Assembly: GCF_910589235.1 (NCBI RefSeq)
Contig: NC_060960.1
Coordinates: 7,409,339-7,473,338 of the forward strand
Origin: Vespa crabro
Lineage: Eukaryota; Arthropoda; Insecta; Hymenoptera; Vespidae
DNA: 64,000 bases
Direction of reading: 5' to 3'
Shown here: positions 25,680 to 38,805 of the stretch, piece by piece
Layout of the letters: each line of letters begins with the position of its first letter
Position numbering within the stretch: the stretch's first letter is position 1
Position numbers and translations under genes: made by a program
Notes under the pieces: generated by a model
Told to the model about the DNA's origin: nothing
The model's database searches: none
The model's input: only the letters and a program-made list of their open reading frames with translations

Positions 25680-25786
25680 TGGGACACGAGGTTTTCTGGC
25701 CCACGTTTTGGTGCACTTCGAAGAAGCGACTGCGAACGGACGGAGAAGAGTAAAGCGAAGGGTGAATGTTCTTTAAGAGGAGAAAC

Positions 25787-25830
<44 letters not shown>

Positions 25831-26216
25831 GAGATAAGTGCAAAAGAAGAAGAGGAGAAAGAAGAAGAAGAAGAATACGAAGAAGGAGATCTAAGAGCGA
25901 AGCGACGTCGCCTACCCTAAGAAGTTGGAAGTTGTTGGAGAGACGTCGCCGAGAGTTGGCGAACGGAACTCCTCCGCATATCCTCCCCTCTTTCACCTCC
26001 TCCGCCTTTACTTTCGCGCGCGCAAGACCGGCGTGTGACGCCTTCGGGGCGCCGCGTCTCGTTATCCTCGTGATTTACGGCGCGCTAATTGTACCGGCGA
26101 ACAACAACCGCGTTCGAGAATTCGTCGAGAATGCGCCGATCGATCCCTCGATCTGTCGTTGCTAACTCCATGGCGTTCGATCTCCAGGATAGTTTTACTT
26201 TTTGCCCGTTTTTCTC
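25680..26216 (+). promoter_or_regulatory. Possible leader exon or CpG-rich regulatory block
   Basis: GC-richer unique sequence (25680-25780 and 25900-26200, including GCGCGCGCAAG and GGGGCGCCGCG) flanks a GA tract and ends in a donor-like CTCG|GTAAGG at 26215/26216. The 77-residue frame at 25932 matches nothing I know. It could equally be an enhancer. Low confidence. Confidence 0.18.
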
Positions 26217-26414
26217 GGTAAGGAAGCTTTTATCATTCCCGACTTTCAATGGCAGATATAGCTTTCCTCAGAATCGATATCATGTCATTCGTTTAATTCG
26301 TTCTTAATCGAATTAATTGTTAACGAATGGATTTGGTCATATTAATACTCTGAGAATTAGAATAAAACAGGACGGAGATATTACGATAATTGATATAACT
26401 TCTATTCAAAAGCT

Positions 26415-26416
26415 TT

Positions 26417-26451
<35 letters not shown>

Positions 26452-26466
26452 TAATAATAATAATAA
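26415..26466. repeat. (TAA)n array
   Basis: TAA units with one interruption. Confidence 0.92.
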
Positions 26467-28304
26467 TTTACTTTCTATGTTGAAACTATGTATTACACGA
26501 ACAATGTGCGATTTGGATTTTGTATAAGCACGTTAAGGCACGCTTTTCGTGCTGAAAACGGATTTCGCGGCACAATTTTGCCGAAGCGATAACGATGGCC
26601 CCACGAATTCAAAGCGAGTCTCGAAGATCGAGCATCGCATGCAAACAGATGTTGCCTTCTCATGAATTCACTGCGTTTCCTCGCGTGAATCCTCTACGAG
26701 GACAAAGTTTACACGTGTAGTCGGCACCGTTTTATACCTCTACTCCTACCGTGTGGGGTAATCTCCTCTCGCTCGCGTATGCTAATGACGTGCGCACGCG
26801 CATACTATCCTTCTCTCTTCTCCCTTCTTCGTTCTCTTTCATATGCAACGTGCTCGAAACGCGGGAGCTCAACGGTACTCTCGATTCATCGTTGGAAAAG
26901 TTAAGGACCGTATTGTAATGGTGCGTTACGCTTGTCAACGTCTCAATTGGTGTCTACAAAGTGCTCGTTATTTTCTATCCTTCGAATCAGACTCGAGAGC
27001 TTCATATTAATGTGTTATAACAAATGTATAGATTATAATTTATTAATATGAATGTAAAAAGAAGAAAAGGAAAATATTCTTTGATAATCGTATAACAAAT
27101 ATAAAACTTACCTTAAAATTAAGTAATATGTCATGATGATAAATAGACATTTTTTTGTTTGTTTGTAATGTTAAATAATATAAACTGCATATCACAATGA
27201 TAAAGTAACCAGCACAGAGACACTAGAAAACACTGCACCAATAAACGACTATGAAACTCTGTTGGCTTGTACGAATTTATCGGACTAATCGTTCGAACGT
27301 CGATGTCGTCGAATAGGAAAAGTAAGGAGAGGGGATTGATAATTGTTTCCTCGTGTCGGACATTGGTCGATTCAGTAAAGGAAGAAAAAAGAAAAAAAAA
27401 AAAGAGAGAAAAAGAAAAGAAGAATCGATACAAAAGCTTAAGCTAATGTCATTGTTGTTCGTAATCGATGAAATATTCCTAGAATAGAAATATCGCATCG
27501 TAAATAAGTCGGTAGACGTCTTTGTAATCATGCAAAAAGTACGATTTCTCGTGGTTTCCTTGTAAACTTTGGTCTGTCATTAGTACGGTCAATTTGATTC
27601 GACAACGGCCGTTAAGAAATACTTAGATGATTGCGGTTTGTAAGAGAATCAGCGTAATAAGTGGTCCTCGGGGAGTAGTAAGGAGACGGTCTGGCCCTTT
27701 CTCCGATATTTACGACCGCCATCGCCGGAGGCGCGAGGGTGGAGATTTTCGCGATTCTATGTATGGGTACTTTAGTTCCAAGAGTCTACGATTTCCCTTT
27801 CTATTTCCTCTACACGATAGAGCCATCCTTTTCATCGAAATCATTTATTATCTTCTTCAATCGAGATTTAGCATATCGATGAAAAGTTTATATATCAATT
27901 CGATCACTTTTTAAGATCGATTTAATCTTTCGTTTTTGTTAATGATATTTTCTCTTTAATTTTTCTTTCTTTCTTTCTTTCTTTCTTTTTTTTTTTATTT
28001 TTATTTTTATTTTTTTAAATAAAGAAAACGTTTATTACGTTTCTTTATCAATAGAAAATTTTTTTTCAATACAACGATATTCAATAATTGTGATATTATT
28101 TATAAGAATTGATTTTTAATTAATAAAACGTTTGATATTTCTGAATTTTATCGGTTCGTTTATAAAGGAGAAGCATACCTACTTAGTTGTATGGGAATAC
28201 GAAAGCGTATCAAATCGATCGAAGGCTATCACGAGAAGCGCGCAATGCGCGGCACAGCCTCTCCTTCTCATCCCCTCCTCCCTTTTTGATCGTCGTCGAC
28301 GTCG

Positions 28305-28392
28305 TTGGTAGTTGTTGTTGCTGTTGCTGTTTCTGTAGCCGTTGCTGTTGCTGTTGCTGTAGCTGTTGCTGTTGTTGTTCTTGTTGTTGTTG
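28305..28392. repeat. GTT/GCT trinucleotide array
   Basis: Mixed GTT, GCT and GTA units. The minus strand reads as CAA/CAG (polyGln), with no flanking coding domain. Confidence 0.85.
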
Positions 28393-29999
28393 GCTCGGAA
28401 GGCAGGATATCATCTACCGGCACGCTCGTTCTTCTCGCTGGATATACGGAGAAGAAGGCGGCTATAGGGCAGCATATAATTATCGAGACCGTAATGGCGA
28501 GCATAAATCATAGGCGCTTCTCTCCCTCGTATCGTCCGTTCGTTCGTTCCTTTCTTTCTTCCCTAGTCGGGGCCGCGGGTCAGCCCACAGGACGACGAGA
28601 ATGAATACGGATGAGAAATCGAGAGAATCGATTGGATAGAGTCATCACTCCACTCCTCGACGTTACAAACTTTTTCCACGGCCCATCGTTACAAAAAATG
28701 TCTACCTATTCCATCTCTTTACACTTGTATCTTATTTTCACTGGAGATACAATTCTTTCTTAAAAAAAAATAATTACTAATGACATTTATTACAGGAACA
28801 TTGAAAAATTTTGTTTAGATTGTTAATTGATTTTTTATTTGTACAATAGAAAAAAAAAAAGAAAAGAAATTCAATCCTTTCATTAAATTAATCAGAAACA
28901 GATTGATACGGTAAAATGATTTTATTTTATTATATTTTTCATTCGTGATACGTTCAGAACATTAGGTTTAATTATTAATAAAGGAGAACAAATGATTTCA
29001 TCAAATATTTCATGATGGAATCATGATTACTGATAAGACAATCGATCGAATGATTTCCATATAGATAAATTATTACAAAGAGCTTGCGAAACTATTAAGG
29101 ATAATACATCTTCATACGACAAGGACAAAGGCATCGAACGTTCAGGGCATCTCCTTTTTAAAAGGTCAGCCTCTGAGAGTCCGGCAGCAATGGCGGTCTC
29201 TCGCTTCGCACGCTCTTTACACGCATATACAGTGTGAATATGTACAAATGCGCTCGTATTTGTGTGTGTGTGTGTGCGTGCGTATGCATGCCCGCGCGCG
29301 TATGTATGTATGTATGTGTATTTGCTGAGTTACATAGTAAACGGACATGAAGCGAGCGAACAGTGCCACGAGGACTGACATTTTCTCATCGTGCTGGGGT
29401 GGAACCACGTCACGCTTTGCTACCGGGGCAGGAATAAAGAGAAAAGTAGAAGGAGAGAAAGAGAATAAAAAAAAAAAAAGCATAAAAGAAAGAAAGAAAG
29501 AAAGAGACGGCGAGTGACGAAGAGGAAATGGGCGAAGCTCGAGGGAAGCGATGTAGTAGGGTGAAGGGCGACAGGAAACCCGAAGGATGAGGAGGAGTAT
29601 GAGGTCGAGAGGAGAAATGGAAGGAGGAAGAATTATGATCCAAGCGAGTCGACTTTTCCGGCGTCGAAACGAGCTAGCTTTTCCAAGCATTTTCCTCGTC
29701 TTTCCTCGTCCATTTCGAAGGGCCATCTACTCCCTTCGGCCATCTCCCCTATCTGCCAAGTCTCGCGCGTGGCCAACAAGGGTGCTTTGCGAACGTAAGC
29801 AAGGGAGTATCGGTAGAAGAGAAAGAGAGAAAGAGAGATAGAGAGAGAGAGAAAGAGAGAGAAAGAGAGATAGAAAAAGAAAGAGAACGACAGAGAAAAA
29901 GAGAGAGAGAAAGATAGAGAGAGAGAGAAAGCTCGACGTACCAGAATCGTCGTTGTTGTGTCGGTGATGGTGGTGGTGACGGTGGTGGTGTCAGTGGTG

Positions 30000-30256
30000 G
30001 GGGTAAAGCGTAGGGCCGGGACGAACTGTGTTGGGGTGGGGTGCGCTGACAGCTCGACGCTCTCGTCCGTTCCACGCTCCTCGACGGGAGGATACGCTTC
30101 TCTGCACACATTCGTCTCGCACACTACGACCTATGTCTACGTATACACTCGCGAGCGCGTGCAAGCGAGCGACGTTCGCGCGGAATTGGTTAGCAGCGCG
30201 CGTTGGATACTCGAGCTTTGCCTTCCCTCTTTTTTCCTCGCCCTACCCTCTCTCCT

Positions 30257-30295
<39 letters not shown>

Positions 30296-30333
30296 TTTTC
30301 ACTCACTCACTCACTCACTTCCCCCGTTATTCG

Positions 30334-30381
<48 letters not shown>

Positions 30382-31540
30382 ATATATATATATATATCTA
30401 TCTGTCTTTTTCTCTGTCTATATCTTTCTCTCTTTCTCGCTTGCGCGCGCGCAAACACGCACTCTGTCTCGCTCTGTCGTCGGCTCCGTTCGTTTCCCCG
30501 TTGCCGCGTCAGCCGTCACACATTGTGTGTAGTTTTCGTTTCTATCTGTACCTCTCCGTCCGAGGACTCGGCACAGACTCGCGCGTAGTCGCGGGACTAA
30601 TATCGCGTCGTGCTCACGTGAAAGATCGTTCATTGTAAAAATCCGCATTGAAGTATAAGAGAAAGAGAAAGAGAGAAAGAGAGAGAGAGAGAAAAAAGTT
30701 CTGGCGTAACATTTCAAAATTGATTGATAAATTTACTGTCTCTCTTGTTCGTTTCAATCGACGCGTGTGATTCAACGATGTTTCGGAAATTTTTGATAAC
30801 GGACAATTTGTTATTAAATTATTCGATGAACGAGTTCTATCATGTGAATCATTTCTATCACGTTAACGTACGTGCATCGGCCAAGATAGATCGTCGTCGG
30901 GAATGTGTCGAAAGATTGTGAGACCAAACATGGATACATCCTAGTGAATATTTTATTTTAAAAGTAAAAAAAAGAAGAGAACACAACAAAGGGGGGAACA
31001 TAGCGCAGAGAACATAAAACGCGCAGGTAGTCATCGTACGCTTTAGTCTTTCCGCAATTACGAAACAACGACGATCAAAAAAGGTGCGGGTGATGTTATC
31101 GGAGACTCAAGGTCACGTCGTTCCAGTCATCGAGTCGCTGCTTGAACGATCCACCGTCGTCTTTGTTAAACGATTCACCACGGTCGACAGATAAGAGAAC
31201 TCAAAACAATCCTACTATCTTGGACTTAGAAATTTGTTTGTTTATCGTTTGATTTCTATTTTCTTTTTTTCAACTGCGACAGTTCTCTATTAGTTACTTA
31301 TCCATTCAAATAAAAGACATTTCTATGAACGAAGCCTTTAGGAAAGAAGCAAACAAATTCTATATTAGAATCTTTAATATTCCCGCTCGTTTCTATACCA
31401 CGTGCTCGGAGAACGAATGCTTATCTGAAGATCCGGTGACACCGAATGACGCTTAGACGACTAATTATCTTTCGAGTATCTTTACTAAAATCGTCTTCGT
31501 TGAGGACTCCTCGCGAACATCGTAGGAAGACGAAAAAAAA
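30000..31540. other. Noncoding DNA with CT arrays and CpG-rich patches
   Basis: CT and ACTC arrays (30249-30319) and a CT/TA compound (30340-30400) are flanked by CpG-rich unique sequence (30010-30230 and 30430-30640). The stretch after 30720 is ordinary AT-balanced DNA. The 226- and 186-residue frames here are largely translations of the arrays. Confidence 0.5.
30249..30400. repeat. CT, ACTC and TA compound arrays
   Basis: CT runs, four to five ACTC units (about 30300-30319), more CT, then TA. Confidence 0.92.
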
Positions 31541-31960
31541 GAAGGAAAGGTCGGCGTGTGTTACGTCGGTACGTATTGACAGCTGTGTGTACGTAATTGG
31601 CACTCTGTTTGTACAGACTGTCAGTGTGCTCGTCGTTCTCTCGCGGAACTTCGTGATACTTCGGAAAGGTGGACTGTTTGCGAGGAACAGCAGACGCGTA
31701 ATTGCTATACTTTGACTTGGCGAACGTGCCTCGACCACCACGGATGGCTTTGAGTTTCTTTGCCTTTGTCTGTTAATGTTAATTAGGCGATAGGAACACG
31801 CTCCCCACGTTTTCCGCGAACGAACTCCGCCGTGTGTGTGCGAGCAAACGAGTGGGTGTAGGACTACGATTCTCTGCGAGCGCGTGATCACTAACACGAC
31901 GGATTATTCGCCGACTGGCGGCTTGCCGGCCGGCATGGCCACGGAATGCACGGTCAAAAG
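31540..31960 (+). promoter_or_regulatory. Candidate noncoding leader exon ending in a good donor (possible proximal Antp promoter)
   Basis: Balanced-GC single-copy sequence ends in AAAAG|GTATGTTT (cut 31960/31961) and is followed abruptly by AT-rich, intron-like DNA. A TCAGTG at 31621-31626 resembles the arthropod initiator; no TATA box is seen. Two upstream ATGs occur, at 31743 (short frame closing at TAA) and at 31935 (GGCATGG, good context). If this donor is joined to the acceptor at 51925, the 31935 frame continues for 43 codons in total and stops at 52028-52030. The exon start is not defined by the sequence. Confidence 0.35.
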
Positions 31961-32621
31961 GTATGTTTTATATCATTTCTCACGTAACATCTATGATGAT
32001 TTTTACAATGAATTTTGACAAATTCCGATGCCGATCAATTTTATTCATTTCAATTTATTTAGTTTAATTTATGATATTATCAAAAGTTTTTCAATATTTA
32101 TAAATAAATTATAATTTGTATGATATATAATTTTGATGTTCGGTTTTGAACAATTGAATTTTTAACCGTTCCATTGCGATATTTGAGATTATATTTATAA
32201 GCTTGATAATCTAATTAATTCAATTGTTAAATTAAATTTGATATGAAAATCATTTAGGATAAGCAAGCACAATTTAGTATTTTGATACTTTATTTTTTCT
32301 TTACTCACGTGTATTTGGGACTATTCAACAAAGGAATGTAATCTTTATCGTCGGCTTTAATAATTCATTCGCATAATTTTCCATTAGGTTATGGGTACTT
32401 TGTTAAACGTTACTTTTCCACAGAGGTAGATATTTATTGCTTTACTCACGCTCATTAGAATCAACTAATCCTGTTTTGCATACACGTATATACATCTATG
32501 CGTTCTCGGCTCTTGCGCATTTCTATATAAGGATTGTCCTTATCATGGACATTATTTTCGAAGAAATGAATAGATTTAAGAATTTTATAGCTTTTATTTA
32601 ATATATTGGCCTCGTTTGGAA

Positions 32622-32653
<32 letters not shown>

Positions 32654-34144
32654 ATATGACACTGAATTCTTCGGCATTTTGGTTTTTAAAAATCAAAGAG
32701 AAATCTATTAATAATAATACTGATAATAAAATAAAAAAATACAACAAATAGATAACATTAGAAATCGTCGTGTTGATCTTAACGCATTCGTATATCCATT
32801 CTACTTCTCTAATTTCCTCGTAGGGTTTTTTTAGTCCTTGAAAAAAGAAAAAAAAGAAAACCAAATAAATTACAAGTTACATTATCGATAAGATTCTTAA
32901 CGAATCGTTTGTATGTTCTATCTTCGCGTGTCTTGAACGTAGCTTCTTTGAGTTAAATTTCCAAATCGAGATGATCAACTGAGTGGTGCACCGGAATTCA
33001 GAGACAAATGTCCCGTTAAATGTGACACCCCCGCATTATCTGGGATTAAGATCTCAAACGCGAACGACCACAGACGTTTTAGCGTACCTCTGGCACGCAG
33101 CGTGAGTAAAAGAGAAGAGAAACGGAGGGATTCGTGGAACTGAGGGAGCCTGTTAACCTGGTAGCATAGAAGGACAACGGGTCGCTTCATTACCTGAAGA
33201 GATAACAGAGTTGTCTTGCATAATAATGCTCGACCCTCGAAGCAGAAAACAGAAGTCGTTCTCCTTCTCGTTTCTTCTTTCATTATCTATCTCTCTTTTT
33301 CTTACGATCTTTCTATCCTTCGATTCTCTCTCTCTCTCTCTCTCTCTTCTTTTCTCTCTTTTTCTTCTTTCTCCTTCTATTTTACCTTTCATTTAGTAAC
33401 AACCTTGTCAATCAAGTTCGATTACGAATCATGAGACGCAAAGTCGGACCTTGAATTAATCAAAGCATAACTTATAGTAAATTCAAATAAATTCGATAAT
33501 AATGTTAAGATACGGGAAATACGTTGCACGTCTCTCGGAATCTATTTTTAATTTCTTTTTTATTTTTTTTTTTTCTTTTTTTTCCACAGACGACGTCTAA
33601 TTATGAACGAGAGCCAAAGAAAAAAATCGATCTTCCTCGGTTACTATAAATTTACTCAAGTGCGACGAATAGATATTATTATCGCGTTCAAGCGTTCGTA
33701 ATTTCATTAAAACTGAAATGTCGAATAAGCAATGCAAATAATCGATATATATTTTTGTCTTATTCTTGGTTATAGATTCATAAGCGATTAGATAAATTCG
33801 TGTGATAATGACTTTTTCACGTTCATTTCTACAGGGAAGTTTACGTCACGTATTCAAATCCGTCGGTGTATCGATGAATGTAAGCGTGAACGTTCCGTCC
33901 ATCGAAAACACGGAACTAGTTTCGTGCACCACCCGCGAGCATCCTCATGGATCGTAGAGAGGCCTTTTGATACGGTATCGTGACTCCCATGAATATTTAA
34001 TGAGCCCTCGAACCCTTCGATTTGACGAGGGTCGAAGATTAATCCTCCTGCGGATGATCCTCCTTCCGCCATATTAAGGAACGTGTTTCGTGCGAGATTA
34101 TCGAAGATTCTATGGCGTTTATCGTGAAAACGATTCCTCGAACT

Positions 34145-34192
<48 letters not shown>

Positions 34193-34826
34193 TGTCTTTC
34201 TTTTTCCATTGAAAACGAATTACAAAAGTACGAAAGATGTATAAAAAAAAAAAAAAATTATGATCGAAATCCGAGCATAATCTTGACGATAATAAAACAT
34301 TTAAAATAATTAAAATGGAAATGACGATTTGACGATTGAAAAGAAAAGATTTTATATAATTTGATTTATAAAATGAAAATAAGATTTATATTAGTCAATA
34401 TGGATGATTTTAAAATTAAAGATAATATCGATGATTTGAAAATTGATGACTTGTATCAAAGCGATAGTATCACGCTATGAGTTTAACAGGTATATCTTCT
34501 TGGTAAAGAAAATTAAAATTCTAGCTGCATTAATATCTCTCATCATATTAATGAATTATAAAATACTATCTGGTATATCTTCGCGTATACCAGCCACGCG
34601 CGACTTTAGTAATATGTAAATTCTCAAGTAAACGGGCATTTGATTCGATCGTCCGCGAACGTACCGGCCGCTTCCACTTGTGCGTTCCAGGGCCGAGAAA
34701 ATGTCGATGATGTTACTGTCAATAAAACGTTTCGCGGTTAATATCGTACTCGTATATGAACGACGCATACACGCATAGATACCATTGATTCGATAAAAAC
34801 CAAAACTCGTTATCTCATGGAATATA

Positions 34827-34873
<47 letters not shown>

Positions 34874-35560
34874 TGTTCATTTTTTGTTTCTTACAACTTT
34901 AATATAATTATATTTCATTTCTCATAAAATATTTAATAAGTATCTTCATACTTTCTAAGGTTGTAACGTTCGATATAATATTTTATTAAAAAATTTTATA
35001 ACAACTATAATTCGTATCTTTCAATAATTTGTGATCAACTAAGAAAATAATTTATTGCTTAGTTATTCATTCGATTATTAATATTACAGTAAATTAATAA
35101 CATAACTCTTGATGAAATATATTTATAATATTTAAGATATATTATAAATATTTCATTTATTTATTTCACGAATGAATTAATATGATGAATTTCATTTAAC
35201 GGAACGTTCTGTAATAACTACTCATTCCCATTATCAAAAAGCGTACCGTTCGATTAGCTACGGTAATAGGCAGCTTCGTTTTAGATAAGACTGTAACCGA
35301 ATATAAGCGACGTCATCCAAAAGCTTTCCAGCGTAGAACTTTAACGTTCTGATCTACCGTGAGGTGGTAAGTATAGCAAACCCGAAAGTCGGAAGAAGGG
35401 AGAGTTGATTCGTAACTCCAGGGGTGCTGTGGCACGGGTGAGGACGCTTCGCTGCGTTTCTGATTTACTGGAGTCGCAAACGCAAGTCTCGAGAATGGGG
35501 TGCAAGCGGAGCAGAGAAGCTCGGTTAGCAGATAGAAAGCTGAGACAAAGAAAGAGAGAG

Positions 35561-35603
<43 letters not shown>

Positions 35604-37787
35604 GAGTTTCATGTATATATGGAACTTCAATGTTTCGTAGAAATACCAGAGCGTTTCATAAATGTCTCTGGTTTTGTTACGGACTTACAATAAGATGATA
35701 ATACCACGAATATGGATGAATTAATAAATCTAACTTGCGTTGCGTGTCCGCAATATGTGCTTCTAATGTAACGTAGTCTGATTGTATAAAGCGAATTTTA
35801 GAAACGATATAAAATAGAAAATTTAGTTATTTGAATGAACGTGACGATTATTACGTTTAATAAGATTGTTTTATTATTCATAAAAATATGATATATTATT
35901 GTATTGTATAAATGTTAATTATTATTCAAGTTATACTTAAATATAGCATAATAAGATAAAAAGAAATATATATATATATTTCTTTTATATATATAGAGAG
36001 AGAGAAAGAGATAAAGAGGAATGGAGTGAAAGGTTAAAGAAAAAGTTAACGAAACATTTGTTAGCGATGAGAAAGTCCGAGGGAAAATCGTATGTATGTC
36101 GGCGGAAAATCAACAGAAATTTAACCGATTAAGCCCATTACGTCGACGTATCTCGGTTAACTCCGACTTGTGTGCTTAGATTAGAGAGAATCTAGCACGG
36201 GCCTGGTATGGAATTTTCTACGATACCGCGCACATATTTCGATCACGTTTCTACGGAATTTACAACAGACACAAACGTAGATATATAAGTACATGTGTAG
36301 TCTCCTTTCTCAAAGATTATTTTCACCATCTCGTAGTCTTGTAAAACCTGCCCATGCTTGTTTTCCTTGGAATATTTTGACTCATTGTAATGTCAATCGA
36401 AGAAGTTTTTTTAATAGTTCTAATTAATATCATGCCCATTGCCAATTTTCTTAGAGCAAATTCATTAACGTCTCTATAATTTTTAACATCTATCAAAAAT
36501 AATTTACTTAATTGTAATAATACTGAGAAAGAGACATCGAAGATTAACTATATCTATTATATAATTTTATTACATAAGAATGAATTTTCTTTTTCTAATT
36601 ATATATCGTACCAACAATATCGCAATAAGTTACTGTTGAAAGGATCGTTTAGATCTTTCTTCGCACCATCGTTTTTCCTTATGTTAATATAGCGTTATAT
36701 ATTTCATTATAATCATGTACCTCACCAAAATGAACTTCGCGCGTGTCAAAATAAAATACAGTCTGGAATGATTTAACTACTAACATGAAAAGACCGTACG
36801 ACACGAGGAAAGTTCGAAAAGGATATGATAGACATTTTCAGAGAGTTACGAACGATCCTTCTAATGACACCAAATGCGTAGCTTCACCATCGATAAATCA
36901 TGCTAGTGCGCTCGGAAATACCATAAAGGAATAGGTATGTGTATCAAGAGAGAAAAAGAGAGGAGAAGAGAAAGGGGTGACAGAGAAAGAGAGAAAGGGA
37001 GGGTGGAAGAGAAAGAGGGAGAACGTATATCCATGAACAGTATGAATGGAAGTTCGTGCAACCACCTTATAGATCGCGGTTAGTAGAATTATTTATTACC
37101 GTTCGAACGGTTATCGACACGTCGTACGTACCCCTTCGGCCATTGTAGAAAATTTTCAGAACTTTCATGAGTACAACGTAAGCGTATCGGCTTTCCCTCC
37201 CGCCCTTTTCCCGGGCATAAGAAAGGGGATCGCTTTTGTGAACGTATTTTGAAACATTCCTATCGTTTCTGCGAATATATTTTTTCTATTTTTTCTTTTT
37301 CTTTTTCTTTTTTTTTTTTTTTTGCCAACATACTGAACTTTTTATATGAAAATTATTCGACGAGAGAAAAAAAAAATATATATATATATATATTTACATA
37401 CTATATGTGCAATAAAGATACGTGAAATCACGGTGTTCGTACGCATAATATCGTCGAATTATTAACGCGCATACGATAACACGTTGTACTATATACGTCG
37501 ACTTAGAGAAGCACGAAATTCGTTATCTCAGCCACGGCCAAAATTTAATTAAAAACGATTAACTTCTGAACAGTGGCAGAGTACTTCCTAAAAACTTTCG
37601 CCATAAAGTCGGTATCAATTAAAATTCTTTTTTTGAACGTAACCTAGGAGATTTTGATGCTCAATGGTCTTTCTTATTTGCAAATATAATAAAGAATATA
37701 GAAATTTATGACACAGGAAAGAATTTTTATGACGACGCTCTTAATTAATAGACATTTAAATTATAAAATCTTTCACGCTTTTTATAC

Positions 37788-37823
<36 letters not shown>

Positions 37824-38100
37824 CATTTGATAATTATATTAAATTAAACAAGAACGTGATTTACTATGGTATCAAAGAAATACAATTTTTAAATATTCCA
37901 AGCTAAACAAAATTGCGTGAGCGCGCCGATGCCTTCGTAAAACATCAGCACGATTTCGCGTTGTCGTTCGAAACGCGACAGGACAAAATGTCAGCGTAGC
38001 GAATGCAAGGGAATGGGTGCGTATCGACAGCTAATCGATCAAACTTTTCTACTGTCTCTCTGTCCTCTTTTCAAGCTTCCTTCTCTTTCTCTCTAGTGCC
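31961..38100. other. AT-rich, intron-like DNA
   Basis: Mostly AT-rich single-copy DNA with few long repeats: a TAAA array (32626-32655), CT tracts (33330-33360 and 34149-34192), AT arrays (34825-34870 and 37794-37819) and a GA tract (35548-35595). Good-looking but unpaired acceptors occur at 33589 (T-rich, CCACAG) and 33834 (TTTCTACAG). A GC-richer patch at 33840-34080 contains CATGAATATTTAATGAG. A perfect 28-base palindrome is at 35959-35986. Confidence 0.5.
35959..35986. repeat. Perfect 28-base palindrome
   Basis: AAAAGAAAT and ATTTCTTTT flank an alternating AT core; the whole stretch equals its reverse complement. Probably microsatellite-derived. Confidence 0.75.
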
Positions 38101-38246
38101 AACATTCACGATGGTAGGAAGAAAAGTCAAGCGTTGAGATTTTCCAAAGCGTTCTCGACGTTGTCGTCGTTCGTTATCTCTCGACGGTCTTGCGATTTAA
38201 TTAAGCACTGGGTTCCTCGCTTGCTCTCTTTCCCCTTCCCTTTCTC

Positions 38247-38290
<44 letters not shown>

Positions 38291-38759
38291 TCTTCGTAGA
38301 ACTTTCGATATTAGGCTCCAGTCGTATCTATTGGACGAACGGTGTTCGACTTCCACCACGAGTATACTACACCCACGCTCACGGATTAATGCGAGAGCCA
38401 ATATAGGCGATATCGTTTGGAAACTTGGCGAAGCGGTGAGGAGGAGGGAACCTATAGGGATGAGAAGGAGAAAGAGGAGGAGGAGGAGGATCGACCCTTT
38501 TGTTCACGGCGTTGAATCTGCCAGACTTGCCCGTTCCACCCTATCTGCTAACCCTCCGTCGGACGGTGAACGTCGCGACGCCTCCAGCCCTCTTCCCTTT
38601 CCCTCCTCCCCTACCTCCCTCTCTTTCTCTTCTTCCCTTTTACCTCACTACCTCCCTTCGTGCCGCCGAGAGCCGCACGGCCTTTGTGCTCTTGTCAAGT
38701 TGTCAAACTACCCCTACCGTGCGCTGCCTCCTGTCCTTCGTGCCATCCAATACCGTTGT

Positions 38760-38805
<46 letters not shown>

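Larger units (their letters stand above)
18661..25680. other. Noncoding DNA, mixed unique blocks and repeats
   Basis: Unique, GC-richer blocks lie at about 19490-19690, 20100-20560, 20870-21250, 21660-21960, 22190-22370, 22920-23220 and 23960-24260. They alternate with TTC, CT, GA, TTCC and TG arrays and poly-A/T. An acceptor-like TTTTTTTCAG|GG is at 19727/19728 without a convincing donor. A repeated GCRCCGACGGAAG occurs at 24141-24153 and 24168-24180. No gene is recognised on either strand. Confidence 0.5.
26217..30000. other. Noncoding DNA
   Basis: Holds a TAA array (26415-26466), a unique block (26500-26950), AT-rich DNA (27000-28200), a GCT/GTT array whose reverse strand reads as polyglutamine (28305-28392), a unique block (28400-28620), a TG array with GCGC and TATG repeats (29262-29320), and GA tracts (29815-29931). 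The polyglutamine frame on the minus strand has no flanking domain and is not called as a gene. Confidence 0.5.

Noticed and set aside
28210..28413. Minus-strand polyglutamine frame
   Set aside because: Pure product of a GTT/GCT array, with no flanking conserved sequence or splice context.
33589..33834. Two strong-looking acceptors at 33589 and 33834
   Set aside because: No convincing donor or exon follows either; T-rich insect DNA yields many such matches by chance.
33854..34072. 72-residue minus-strand frame (MAEGGSSAGG...)
   Set aside because: Looks protein-like at first, but has no recognised domain or initiation and splice context. GC-balanced regulatory sequence is the simpler reading.
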